Shown here: piece after piece, positions 24,552 through 35,100 of the stretch | Position numbering within the stretch: position 1 is the first letter of the stretch | Layout of the letters: every line of letters begins with the position of its first letter | NCBI GenBank assembly: GCA_900546245.1 | Contig: URBY01000010.1 | Coordinates: forward strand, 1-40,840 | Length of the DNA stretch: 40,840 nucleotides | Reading direction: 5' to 3' | DNA from: an uncultured Mycoplasmatota bacterium | GTDB taxonomy: Bacteria > Bacillota_I > Bacilli_A > RF39 > UBA660 | Notes under the pieces: generated by a model | Told to the model about the DNA's origin: nothing | The model's input: the letters and a program-made list of their open reading frames with translations, nothing else | The model's database searches: none | Program-made: the position numbers and the translations under genes

Positions 24552-24971
24552 TTATTTCTTTGCTTTTGGTTTTTTAGCACCGTATTTTGAACGACCTTGT
24601 TTTCTATCAGTAACACCTGCTGTATCTAAAGTACCACGGATAATGTGATAACGAACACCGATAAGGTCCTTAACACGTCCTCCACGAACTAAAACAACAC
24701 TATGTTCTTGTAAATTATGTCCTTCACCTGGGATATATGCATCGATTTCTTTACCATTTGATAATCTTACACGAGCATACTTACGTAAAGCTGAGTTTGG
24801 TTTCTTTGGAGTCTTAGTTCCAACACGAGTACAAACTCCTCTTTTTTGAGGTGATGCAGTTTCAGTAGATTTTTTAGTTAAACTATTTAATCTTACTCCT
24901 AAAACTGGTGATTTACTCTTTCTAGTCTTTTTAGTACGATTTTTTCTTACTAATTGATTAATTGTAGCCAT
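24552..24971 (-). CDS. rpsL: 30S ribosomal protein S12
   Basis: Decoding-centre protein. The start is set at the ATG at 24971 (MATINQLVRKNR), which has AAAGGAG eight bases upstream; a longer frame to 24998 runs through that RBS. Product 139 residues. The loops that bind streptomycin, PKKPNSALRK and GEGHNLQEHS, have the wild-type Lys residues, so no ribosomal streptomycin resistance is predicted from S12. It is the first gene of the str operon. Confidence 0.98.
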   Translation of the reverse strand: MATINQLVRKNRTKKTRKSKSPVLGVRLNSLTKKSTETASPQKRGVCTRVGTKTPKKPNSALRKYARVRLSNGKEIDAYIPGEGHNLQEHSVVLVRGGRVKDLIGVRYHIIRGTLDTAGVTDRKQGRSKYGAKKPKAKK

Positions 24972-25068
24972 TTTACTACTCCTTTCTTTTACACACAACC
25001 TGGTGTATCAAATTTGTTTTAAATTAAAGTTTTGTAAATAATACAAAACTCTAATTAATAGCATTAAT
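24972..25068 (-). promoter_or_regulatory. rpsL leader with a long hairpin
   Basis: The 5' leader between the promoter and rpsL contains a 9-bp stem AGTTTTGTA/TACAAAACT (about 25029-25050 on the plus strand) with a 4-5 base loop. It is followed by TTTAATTT, too weak for a sure terminator. It may be an S12/S7 autoregulatory element, but no known leader motif is recognised. Confidence 0.35.
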
Positions 25069-25098
25069 AATATAACACTTTTTACATAAAAATGTCAA
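25069..25098 (-). promoter_or_regulatory. Promoter of the str operon (rpsL)
   Basis: TTGACA (25093-25098), an 18-base spacer and TATATT (25069-25074). It lies just after the ftsH terminator and makes the str operon independent of the upstream rpoC-tilS-ftsH genes. Confidence 0.75.
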
Positions 25099-25129
25099 TA
25101 CCAATTGCATTATTTGCTCTTTTAATTAT

Positions 25130-25161
25130 ATGAGAAAAGGAAGATTACATTTCTTCCTTTT
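25130..25161 (-). terminator. Terminator overlapping the ftsH stop
   Basis: Minus-strand stem AAAAGGAAGA/TCTTCCTTTT with the ftsH stop codon TAA in the loop. The T-run is mostly inside the stem, so strength is uncertain. Confidence 0.6.
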
Positions 25162-27121
25162 TATCATTTATTTCTTTTTCTAATTCTTCTTTATTCAATT
25201 TACTATAACCTTTAATTCCAAGTTCTTTTGCTTCTTCTTTTAATTCTTTTAAAGTTACATCTGTTTCTTTAGAATCTTCTTCTGGCATTTTACCATATTT
25301 TACTAAATAATCAATTTGTTCTTTAGTAATTGTTTCATGTTCTAATAAGGCATTTGCAATTAGATTAAGTAAATCCATATTTTCAGAAATAATCTTTTTA
25401 GTAACTTCATATTGTTCAGAAATTATTTTTCTAACTTCTTGGTCTATTTCAAGTGCTACTGCATCTGAGAAGTTCTTACTCTTATTATAATCTCTACCTA
25501 GGAATACACTTGATTCTTGATGTTCTAATTGAACAGGTCCAAGTGAACTCATTCCATATTCTGTTACCATTGATCTAGCTATTTTTGTTGCTTTTTCAAA
25601 ATCGTTATGTGCACCGGTTGTAACTTCATTAAATACAATTTCTTCTGCAACTCTTCCACCTAAGAATCCACTAATTGTTTCAAGTAATTCTTTCTTAGTA
25701 GACATATATGTTTCTTCTTTTGGAAGCATTAAGTTATATCCACCAGCCATACCACGAGGTATGATTGTTATTTTTTGAACATCATTTGCTCCATCTAGTT
25801 TAATACCAACAACAGCGTGTCCTGCTTCATGGAATGCTACTACCTTCTTTTCATGTTCAGTATATTTATGAGATTTTTTAGCTGGTCCTGCGATTACTCT
25901 ATCATGTGCTTCATCAATTTCTGCCATAGTAATTGAATCTTTATTTCTTCTTACAGCAAGAAGTGCAGCTTCATTAAGTAAGTTCTCTAAGTCTGCACCT
26001 GAGAAACCTACAGTTCTTTTTGCAATGTTTGCTAAATTAACATCACTTGCAAGTATTTTATCTTTAGCATGTACTTCAAGTATTTCTTCTCTTCCTTTTG
26101 CATCTGGAAGTGAAACAGTAATTTGTCTATCAAATCTTCCTGGTCTTAATAATGCTGGATCAAGAACATCAGGTCTATTAGTAGCAGCAATGATTATGAT
26201 TCCTTCATTTCTTCCAAAACCATCCATTTCAGTTAGTAATTGGTTTAATGTTTGTTCTCTTTCATCATGTCCTCCACCAACACCTGCTCCTCTTTGTCTA
26301 CCAACAGCATCTATTTCATCTATGAATATTAAACATGGTGCTGTTTGTTTTGCTTGTCTAAACATATCACGAACTCTTGATGCACCAATACCTACAAATA
26401 ATTCAACGAAATCTGAACCACTTATAAAATAAAATGGTGCGTTTGCTTCACCAGCAACGGCTTTAGCAAGTAATGTTTTACCTGTTCCTGGAGGACCTAC
26501 TAAAAGTACACCTTTTGGAATTCTTGCTCCCATTTTTGTAAATTTTTTAGGTTCTTTTAGGAATTCAATTAATTCTTCTAATTCTTCTTTTTCTTCTGAT
26601 AAACCTGCAACATCTTTAAATGTTACTTTATCTTTATCTTCTTGAAGTTTTGCTCTACTTTTTCCAAAGTCCATAGACTTACTATTGCTACTACTTATAC
26701 TATTTAATTGTCTTATAAGGAAAAAACCACTTACACCAATTATTAATAAATATGGTAGCATGTTTAAAAATTTAACTAGTAAACTAGATGCTGGATCTGC
26801 TGATACAACTAAATCAAAATTATTTTTATCTTTCATAGAATTAATATAATTTAATGTATCATCACTTAAAGGTGCTACTACGTAAAAATATTCGTTTTTC
26901 TTTGAACTTTTTAAAGTACCTTTAATATCATATGTAGATCCTTCTGAATTAGGTGAAATTGTAATTTCTTCAACCTTATTATCTTTTAAATATTTTTGAA
27001 ATTCTGAATAAGTTAAATTCTTTGTACTTACTCCAAATCCGCCAGCAACAAAATATATAACTAACATTATGAATACTAGTGCTATATATGGGCTAACATT
27101 TCTTTTTATATTTTTATTCAT
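25145..27121 (-). CDS. ftsH: ATP-dependent zinc metalloprotease FtsH
   Basis: Membrane-anchored AAA+ protease for quality control. Two transmembrane helices (~11-29 and ~118-136) flank the extracytoplasmic domain. Walker A GPPGTGKT (209-216), Walker B FIDEID (266-271), the arginine-finger region ATNRPDVLDPALLRPGRFDR, and the zinc site HEAGH (431-435) are intact. The length of 658 residues is usual, but the last ~35 (622-656, TLKELKEEAKELGIKGYSKL) form a Rho_N/SAP-like helical motif that standard FtsH lacks. It overlaps tilS by 8 bases. The usual hpt gene between tilS and ftsH is missing. Confidence 0.97.
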   Translation of the reverse strand: MNKNIKRNVSPYIALVFIMLVIYFVAGGFGVSTKNLTYSEFQKYLKDNKVEEITISPNSEGSTYDIKGTLKSSKKNEYFYVVAPLSDDTLNYINSMKDKNNFDLVVSADPASSLLVKFLNMLPYLLIIGVSGFFLIRQLNSISSSNSKSMDFGKSRAKLQEDKDKVTFKDVAGLSEEKEELEELIEFLKEPKKFTKMGARIPKGVLLVGPPGTGKTLLAKAVAGEANAPFYFISGSDFVELFVGIGASRVRDMFRQAKQTAPCLIFIDEIDAVGRQRGAGVGGGHDEREQTLNQLLTEMDGFGRNEGIIIIAATNRPDVLDPALLRPGRFDRQITVSLPDAKGREEILEVHAKDKILASDVNLANIAKRTVGFSGADLENLLNEAALLAVRRNKDSITMAEIDEAHDRVIAGPAKKSHKYTEHEKKVVAFHEAGHAVVGIKLDGANDVQKITIIPRGMAGGYNLMLPKEETYMSTKKELLETISGFLGGRVAEEIVFNEVTTGAHNDFEKATKIARSMVTEYGMSSLGPVQLEHQESSVFLGRDYNKSKNFSDAVALEIDQEVRKIISEQYEVTKKIISENMDLLNLIANALLEHETITKEQIDYLVKYGKMPEEDSKETDVTLKELKEEAKELGIKGYSKLNKEELEKEINDKKEEM

Positions 27122-28445
27122 TATTTTCCTCCTTTGTACACCATACTATTATATCATACTTTCCTATCTTTAATCTATCATATTTGGATTTTTTTATTCC
27201 AGGAATCCATAAAATTGTATCATTACTGTCAACAAGTATAGGATAACTATCTCTATCTTCCTTATTTATTTTCTCATCTATAAAAATATCTTTAACTTTT
27301 TTCTTACCATTAAGTCCTAAAACTTCAATAAAATCTCCCTGTTTTCTATTTCTAATATATAAAGGTAGTTTTATTTCATTACTATTTAAGTAACAAATAT
27401 AATTATTAGTTAAATTTGAACTAGAAATTATACTTATATTACCAAATTTAGTTTTAATAGTACCATCTAATTTAATTTTATAATCTTTTTCTTCTGTCTT
27501 ATTTTTAAGTTCTAAACTATTATATTTTTTTACTGCTATTATATTATTTTTTAAATCAATACTTAAGTTAGGTTTTTTTGATCTAATTATTTTCATAATA
27601 CTAGTTATATTTTGATCATTAATCTCATTAATATTTTCTTTATAAACTTTATAAAGTACACTATATATAACTTTTTTTAATATATAATCTTCTTCTTTAA
27701 TTAAATATGTTATATCAAGTACATAATTACTATAGTATTTATTTAATAAGTTATCCACATATTTGTTTATAAAATTACTTGCACCATCTAATTCTTCACT
27801 AAATTTTATAAATTTCTTGTGGACAATTTTATTTTCATCCTTTAATTTAGGCAAAATATATTTTCTATATCTATTTCTTGTGTAATTATCACTTTCATTT
27901 GTTTTATCTTCTCTGTATTCGATACTCTTTTCCTGTGCAAAACTATATATATCCTGTTTAGTATAAAAAATAAGTGGTCTTAGTATATAATAATTATTTC
28001 TTTTTGTAACTTTTTCAAAACCAGAATATCCATCTATTGATGAACCTCTTACTATTCTCATTAATATTGTTTCTATTAAATCATCACCATGATGTGCTGT
28101 AAATAAATATTTTGCATCATATTTGTTAACAACATCATCAAAAAATTTATATCTTCTTTTTCTAAATTCGGACTCTAAATTACCTGATATATTTTTTTCA
28201 AATATTTTACCTTCAAACATTATATTGTTTTTAGTGCAATAATCTTTAACAAATTCATATTCTTCTTTGCTTTCTTCTCTTAAGTTATGATTTATATGAG
28301 CACATACAATATTTATATTAACAGTCTTTCTTACAAGCATTAATAAATATAAAAGTGTCATTGAATCAACACCACCAGAAGTAGCACAAACAACATAATC
28401 ATCATCTTTTACATAATTTTTAATAAATTCAATAGATTCTTTCAC
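27114..28445 (-). CDS. tilS: tRNA(Ile)-lysidine synthase
   Basis: Converts C34 of tRNA-Ile(CAU) to lysidine so that AUA is read correctly. The PP-loop ATP motif SGGVDS is at residues 23-28 counted from the chosen start, followed by HINHNLREESKEE and FTAHHGDDLIETILMRI, with the C-terminal TilS domain containing IRNRKQGDFIEVLGLNGKKKVKDIF. I set the start at GTG (28445) because AAGGTGA lies five bases before it; an upstream GTG at 28454 is inside that RBS. The length of 443 residues is normal. It overlaps ftsH by 8 bases. An extended -10 (TGTTATAAT) precedes it. Confidence 0.93.
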   Translation of the reverse strand: MKESIEFIKNYVKDDDYVVCATSGGVDSMTLLYLLMLVRKTVNINIVCAHINHNLREESKEEYEFVKDYCTKNNIMFEGKIFEKNISGNLESEFRKRRYKFFDDVVNKYDAKYLFTAHHGDDLIETILMRIVRGSSIDGYSGFEKVTKRNNYYILRPLIFYTKQDIYSFAQEKSIEYREDKTNESDNYTRNRYRKYILPKLKDENKIVHKKFIKFSEELDGASNFINKYVDNLLNKYYSNYVLDITYLIKEEDYILKKVIYSVLYKVYKENINEINDQNITSIMKIIRSKKPNLSIDLKNNIIAVKKYNSLELKNKTEEKDYKIKLDGTIKTKFGNISIISSSNLTNNYICYLNSNEIKLPLYIRNRKQGDFIEVLGLNGKKKVKDIFIDEKINKEDRDSYPILVDSNDTILWIPGIKKSKYDRLKIGKYDIIVWCTKEENNE

Positions 28446-28473
28446 ATAAATCACCTTGGATTATATTATAACA

Positions 28474-28503
28474 TAAAAAAGAAGAATTATAACAATTCTT
28501 CTT
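28474..28503 (-). terminator. Terminator overlapping the rpoC stop
   Basis: Minus-strand stem AGAAGAATT/AATTCTTCT, whose 5' arm is the last codons of rpoC with the stop codon in the loop, followed by TTTTTT. It separates rpoBC from tilS-ftsH. Confidence 0.8.
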
Positions 28504-31500
28504 CTAAAATATCAAGAGGTTCTTCATCATAGAACTCTTTCTCTAATGTAAATTCTGTATTTCTATATTTTCTAACGCCAGTTCCGGCTGGAATTAACTT
28601 ACCAATTATAACATTTTCTTTTAATCCTTCTAGTTTATCAACTTTACCTTTAATTGCAGCATCAGTTAATATTCTAGTTGTTTCTTGGAATGATGCAGCT
28701 GATAAGAATGAATCTGTTTCAAGTGATGCCTTAGTTATACCAAGCATTAATGGTCTTGCTGTTGCTGGTTTCTTACCTTGTAAGATAACTTTCTTGTTTT
28801 CATCAGTAAATTTATTAACTGATACAACTTTACCAACTAATAAGTTAGTATCTCCAGCATCTACTATTCTCATTCTTGAAATCATCTTACGAACAATAAT
28901 TTCAATATGTTTATCAGATATATCAACACCTTGAGAACGATAAACTTTTTGTACTTCTTGTACAATATAATTTTGTACAGTAATTGGATCAGTAACTGCA
29001 AGTAATTCTTTTGGATTTACAGCACCTTCGTTTAATCTATCTCCTGGTTTTACTTTATCTCCTACTTCTACGCGTAACTTAACGCCATAGTTAGTAGTTT
29101 GTTCTCTTGTTTCTTTATCATTTGTAATACTGATTTTATATTTACCATTTTGATTTTCAATATTAGTGATTTCTCCTGCGATTTCTGCAACAGAAGCTTT
29201 AACTTTTGGATTACGAGCTTCAAACAATTCTTCAACACGAGGAAGACCTTGAGTGATATCGTCACCACTAGCAACACCACCTGTGTGGAATGTACGCATT
29301 GTAAGCTGAGTACCTGGTTCACCAATTGATTGTGCAGCCATAATACCAACTGCTTCTCCAATTTCAACTGGATTACTTGTTGCAAGGTTACGTCCATAAC
29401 ACATTTGGCAAACACCATTTTCAGTTTTACATGTAAGTGTTGTTCTTATTTCAACAGCTGTTACTCCTGCTTTAGTTATCTTATCTGCAAGTTGTTCAGT
29501 GATGTATTCACCTTTATCTACGATAACTTCTTTTGTTTCAGGATTAATTACTTTCTTATTTGTATATCTACCAGTAATACGTTCTGCAAGTGATTCAATT
29601 ACACTTCCATCTTTTTCGTTAATAAATGCTTCAACAACAACACCTTGTATTGTTCCACAATCATGTTCTTTAACTATAACATCTTGTACAACATCTACTA
29701 AACGTCTAGTTAAGTAACCAGAGTTTGCTGTTTTTAAGGCAGTATCAACGTTACCTTTTCTTGAACCATGTGATGACATGAAGTATTCTGCCACTGTTAG
29801 ACCATCAGTATAGTTTGATGTGATTGGAATTTCAACTGTCATACCATTTGGCTTAGCAACTAGACCAATCATACCTGCAACCTGTCTAAACTGTTCCAAA
29901 CTACCACGAGCACCAGATTTCATCATGATAAATATTGGGTTATTTGGATTTTCTTCTGCAAGTTTACTTAAGTCATTTTTAATTTGTTCATTTACATTAT
30001 TCCAAACTTCAATTACTCTTTCATATCTTTCTTGTTCAGTAATTAAACCTCTCTTATATTGTTTACCAATTTGTTCAACTTTCTTTTTACCATCAGAAAT
30101 AATTTGTTCCTTATTGCTATCAGCAATTATATCAAATGCTGACATTGTAATTCCTGAATAAGTTGAATATTCAAATCCTAGATTTTTTAATTTATCAAGC
30201 ATTGTAGATGTTTCTGTTGTTTTATATCTTTTGAATACTTGAGCAATTATACTTTGTAAACTCTTTTTACCAAGTGGTTCACTAATTGGAAGATTTTTAA
30301 TAAATTCTTTTAAATCAGTTCCCATTGGTGCAAAATATTTGCTAGGAGTAATATTGTTAATATTTTCTTTACTTCCATCATTAATATATTGATATGCATC
30401 TGGTAAAATTTCATTTAATTTGATTTTACCAACTGTTGTAATTAAGTATTTATCCTTTTGACTATCAGCAAATATCTTATGCTTGAATGATTTAACTGGT
30501 ACAACTAATCTTGTATGTAAATCAATTTCTCTTCTATCATAAGCCATTAATGCTGCATCTGGGCTTTTAAATACTCTACCTTCATCTTCACTTTCTTGTT
30601 CCATTGTTAAGTAGTAGTTACCAAGTACCATATCTTGTGATGGTGTTACTATTGGTTTTCCATCAGATGGTTTTAGTATGTTATTAGCACCTAACATAAG
30701 GATTCTTGCTTCTGCTTGAGCTTCTTCAGAAAGTGGTACGTGTACAGCCATTTGGTCTCCATCGAAGTCAGCATTAAATGCAGCACAAACTAGTGGATGA
30801 AGTCTTATAGCTTTACCATCTATTAACTTAGGTTCAAATGCTTGAATACCTAATCTATGAAGTGTTGGAGCACGGTTTAATAATACTGGATGTTCTTTAA
30901 TAACTTCTTCAACAACATCCCATACTCTATCATCTTGATTTTCAATCATCTTTTTAGCAGATTTAATATTATGAACTATTTCTTTTTCTACAAGTCCACG
31001 AATAACATGTGGTTTAAATAATTCAAGTGCCATTTCTTTTGGTATACCGCATTCATACATCTTAAGAGATGGACCAACTACGATAACTGAACGTCCTGAA
31101 TAGTCAACACGTTTACCAAGTAAGTTTTGTCTAAATCTACCTTGCTTACCTTTAAGCATACTTGATAATGATTTTAATGCTCTATTAGATGGACCAGTAA
31201 CATTTCTACCACGTCTACCATTATCGAATAAAGCATCAACTGCTTCTTGTAGCATACGTTTTTCATTTTGAACAATGATTGAAGGCGCACCTAACTCTAA
31301 TAATTTCTTTAAACGATTGTTACGGTTAATAACACGTCTATATAAATCATTTAAGTCACTAGTTGCAAATCTTCCACCATCTAATTGAATCATTGGTCTA
31401 AGTTCTGGTGGAATAACTGGAATACAATCTAGTATCATCCATTCAGGCTTATTTCCTGATTCTCTAAATGAGTCAAGAATTTCTAGTCTTTTTAAAAGTC

Positions 31501-32110
31501 TAGTTCTCTTTTGTTCTTGAGCTCCTTCTAATTCTTTTTCTATTTTATCAATTTCTTCATCAATATTTACTTCTTGTAAAAGTTTTTTAATAGCTTCTGC
31601 ACCCATACCTACTTCGAAACCATTACCATATTTTTCATAATATATTCTATATTCTTTATCTGATAATGTTTGTTTCTTTTCAAGAGGTGCATTACCTGGA
31701 TTAATTACTACATAACTTACGAAATATAGTACTTCTTCCAAATCTCTTGGTGACATATCTAGTACAAGTCCCATTCTTGATGGAACACCTTTAAAGAACC
31801 AGATATGTGAAACTGGAGTTGCAAGTTCAATATGACCCATACGTTCACGACGAACTTTAGCCTTTGTAACTTCAACACCACATCTATCACATACTATATC
31901 TTTATATCTTAATCTTTTGTACTTACCACAAGAACATTCATAGTCTTTAGTAGGTCCAAAAATCTTTTCACAGAAAAGACCATCTCTCTCTGGTTTTAAT
32001 GTACGATAATTTATTGTTTCTGGTTTTTTTACTTCACCATGAGACCATTCACGAATCTTTTCAGGAGAAGCAATAGATATTTTTAATCCTTCAAATCTAC
32101 TAACATCCAT
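28487..32110 (-). CDS. rpoC: DNA-directed RNA polymerase subunit beta'
   Basis: Catalytic subunit. The N-terminal zinc site is C59/C61/C74/C77 (CSCG...CDRC). The Mg2+-binding NADFDGDQMAVH loop is near residue 450, the trigger-loop region includes AQSIGEPGTQLTMRTFHTGG, and the second zinc cluster is CKTENGVCQMCYGR. The length of 1207 residues matches Bacillus-type beta'. The start overlaps the rpoB stop (TAATG at 32110). A terminator is built into its end. Confidence 0.99.
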   Translation of the reverse strand: MDVSRFEGLKISIASPEKIREWSHGEVKKPETINYRTLKPERDGLFCEKIFGPTKDYECSCGKYKRLRYKDIVCDRCGVEVTKAKVRRERMGHIELATPVSHIWFFKGVPSRMGLVLDMSPRDLEEVLYFVSYVVINPGNAPLEKKQTLSDKEYRIYYEKYGNGFEVGMGAEAIKKLLQEVNIDEEIDKIEKELEGAQEQKRTRLLKRLEILDSFRESGNKPEWMILDCIPVIPPELRPMIQLDGGRFATSDLNDLYRRVINRNNRLKKLLELGAPSIIVQNEKRMLQEAVDALFDNGRRGRNVTGPSNRALKSLSSMLKGKQGRFRQNLLGKRVDYSGRSVIVVGPSLKMYECGIPKEMALELFKPHVIRGLVEKEIVHNIKSAKKMIENQDDRVWDVVEEVIKEHPVLLNRAPTLHRLGIQAFEPKLIDGKAIRLHPLVCAAFNADFDGDQMAVHVPLSEEAQAEARILMLGANNILKPSDGKPIVTPSQDMVLGNYYLTMEQESEDEGRVFKSPDAALMAYDRREIDLHTRLVVPVKSFKHKIFADSQKDKYLITTVGKIKLNEILPDAYQYINDGSKENINNITPSKYFAPMGTDLKEFIKNLPISEPLGKKSLQSIIAQVFKRYKTTETSTMLDKLKNLGFEYSTYSGITMSAFDIIADSNKEQIISDGKKKVEQIGKQYKRGLITEQERYERVIEVWNNVNEQIKNDLSKLAEENPNNPIFIMMKSGARGSLEQFRQVAGMIGLVAKPNGMTVEIPITSNYTDGLTVAEYFMSSHGSRKGNVDTALKTANSGYLTRRLVDVVQDVIVKEHDCGTIQGVVVEAFINEKDGSVIESLAERITGRYTNKKVINPETKEVIVDKGEYITEQLADKITKAGVTAVEIRTTLTCKTENGVCQMCYGRNLATSNPVEIGEAVGIMAAQSIGEPGTQLTMRTFHTGGVASGDDITQGLPRVEELFEARNPKVKASVAEIAGEITNIENQNGKYKISITNDKETREQTTNYGVKLRVEVGDKVKPGDRLNEGAVNPKELLAVTDPITVQNYIVQEVQKVYRSQGVDISDKHIEIIVRKMISRMRIVDAGDTNLLVGKVVSVNKFTDENKKVILQGKKPATARPLMLGITKASLETDSFLSAASFQETTRILTDAAIKGKVDKLEGLKENVIIGKLIPAGTGVRKYRNTEFTLEKEFYDEEPLDILEEELL

Positions 32111-35100
32111 TATTCTTCATCCTCCTCTTCTTCGTCATTTTCGAATTCTTCTTCCGAAGGTAATTCTTCATATTCTTCTTCATTATTTTCTTCAGTTTTT
32201 AATACATCTTCTAAGTTGTTTTTCTTTATATCTTTTATTTCTATTTCATCAATAGATAATGCTGTATTTTCATTATTTTCTTCTTTTTCAAGTTCTGTAA
32301 TTCCAACTTCTTTACCATCTTCATCTATCATTGATACATCAAGACCTAATGCTTGAAGTTCTTTAACTAGAACTCTGAAACTTTCTGGAACTCCAGCAGC
32401 TTCTATTTTATTTCCTTTTACGATAGATTCGTAAGCTTTAACTCTTCCTACAACATCATCTGATTTAAATGTCATTATTTCTTGTAAGATATTAGCTGCA
32501 CCATAAGCTTCTAGTGCCCAAACTTCCATTTCACCGAATCTTTGACCACCCATTTGAGCTTTACCACCTAAAGGTTGTTGTGTAACTAATGAATAAGGTC
32601 CTGTAGCACGAGCATGTAACTTATCATCAACCATGTGATCTAGTTTAATCATGTACATTACACCAACACTAACTCTGCTATCAAATGGTAAACCTGTTCT
32701 ACCATCATAAAGTACTGTCTTACCATCTTTATCAAGTCCAGCTTCTTCCATCATTTCAGCAATATCTTGCATACTTGCACCATCAAATACTGGTGTTGAG
32801 CAATATACTCCAAGTTTCTTAGCAGCCATACCTAAGTGAAGTTCAAGTACTTGTCCTAGGTTCATACGAGATGGAACACCTAGTGGGTTAAGTATAATAT
32901 CTACTGGTCTACCATCTGGCATAAATGGCATATCTTCTTGTGGTAATACTAGTGAAACAACACCCTTGTTACCATGACGACCAGCAACTTTATCTCCTAC
33001 TTGGATTTTTCTCTTTTGAGCAATATATACTCTTATTTCTTTAGATACTCCACTTGCAAGTTCGTCGTTATCTTTCTTAGTGTATACTTTAATATCATGA
33101 ACAATACCATCTCCACCATGTGGAACACGAAGTGATGTGTCACGAACTTCTCTTGTTTTTTCTCCAAATATTGCATGTAATAATTTTTCTTCAGCTGTAA
33201 GTTCTACCATTCCTTTTGGAGTAACTTTACCAACTAAAATATCATTTTCTTTTACTTCTGTACCTATTCTTACAATACCTTCAGCATCAAGATTCTTTCT
33301 TGCATCCTCAGATATATTAGGAATATCTCTAGTTATTTCTTCTGGTCCAAGTTTTGTATCACGACATTGGATTGAATAACTTTCTATATGAATTGATGTA
33401 AATGCATCATCTTTTACTAATCTTTCATTTAATATAACAGCATCTTCATAATTATAACCATTAAATGTCATAAATGCTACTGTTAGGTTTTTACCAAGAG
33501 CAAGTTCACCTTTATCTGTACTTGGTCCATCAGCAATAATCATATTTCTTTCAACTTTGTCTCCAGCTTTAACTATTGGACGTTGATGATAACAAGTTCC
33601 ACCGTTTGATCCTTCAAAGTTCATTAGTGTATAAACATCTTTACCACCCTTAGTTTTTACAATTATCTTTTTACCATCTGCGTATTCTACAATACCATCT
33701 GCTTTAGCAACTATTGTTGCACCACTGTCTCTAGCAGCAATATATTCTATACCAGTTCCAACATATGGAGCTTCTGCTTTTAAAAGTGGTAATGCTTGAC
33801 GTTGCATGTTTGATCCCATTAGGGCACGGTGTGCCATATCGTGATCTAGGAATGGAATACATGATGCTGTTACAGATATAATTTGTTGTGGAGATACATC
33901 TATATAATTAACTTCATTTGCTTTTACAATTATATTTTCACCACGGAATCTTGCTGTAATTTCATCATCTACTATTTTTTTATCTTTAATATTTATTCTT
34001 GCTTGTGAAATAACATAATCTAACTCTTCATCAGCAGTTAAATAATCTATTTCATCTTGTAAAACACCATCTTTAACTCTTCTATATGGAGTCATTATAA
34101 ATCCATATTCATTAACTTTTGCATAACTTGCAAGAGATGTAATAAGACCTATGTTAGCACCTTCTGGTGATTCAATAGGACAAATTCTACCATAGTGTGA
34201 TTCATTAACGTCACGAACTTCCATAGCAGCTCTATCTCTAGATAATCCACCTGGTCCTAGAGCAGATAAACGTCTCTTATTAGTTAACTCAGACATTGGG
34301 TTTACTTGGTCCATGAATTGTGATAACTGACTGCTTCCGAAGAATTCTTTAATAACAGCAGTTATTGGTCTAATGTTAATTAATGCTTTTGGAGTAGCTT
34401 CTGCTTCATCTAATGTTGTCATTCTTTCACGAATAACTTTTTCCATTCTAGTAACACCAATTCTAAATTGATTTTGAACTAGTTCTCCAACTTGTTTTAC
34501 ACGTCTATTTGATAAATGGTCAATTTCATCTATACTACCAACACCTGATAAAAGGTTTATATAGTATGAAACTGATGCATAAATATCAGAAATTGTTAAT
34601 CTCTTTTCAGTTATAGTTGGGTCATTACCTACTATAGTTAATATTTTATCTTGATTATTTGGTGCATATATTTTAACAACTTGAACCTTATTATAAGTAT
34701 CAAGGTCTTCATTAATATCTACTTCTTTTAAATTTAAGCCTTCTTTAAATAATGGTTTTAATTCATTTAATACTTCTCTATTTATTACAGTACCTTTTGG
34801 ATATTTAACTTGTCCATCTACTATAATATCTTCTGCTAAAGTTTGTCCAAATAATCTATCACAAACATCTAACTTTTTATTAAATTTATATCTACCAACC
34901 TTAGATAAATCATATCTAAATGCATCAAAGAATCTTGTAATAATGTGATTCTTAGCACTATCGATAGTAGCTGGTTCACCTGGTTTTAACTTTTCATAAA
35001 TTTCAATTAAAGCTTCATCTGTATTAGATGTAGAATCCTTTTCAATTGTATTTAAAAGATATTCATCCTCACCGAATAAACTTATAATTTGTTCATTACT

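Noticed and set aside
24552..24971. Streptomycin-resistance change in S12
   Set aside because: The Lys residues in PKKPNSALRK and the second loop are wild type.
29068..29418. Minus-strand 116-codon frame inside rpoC
   Set aside because: Out-of-frame with rpoC, which is intact and conserved there; no RBS or family match.
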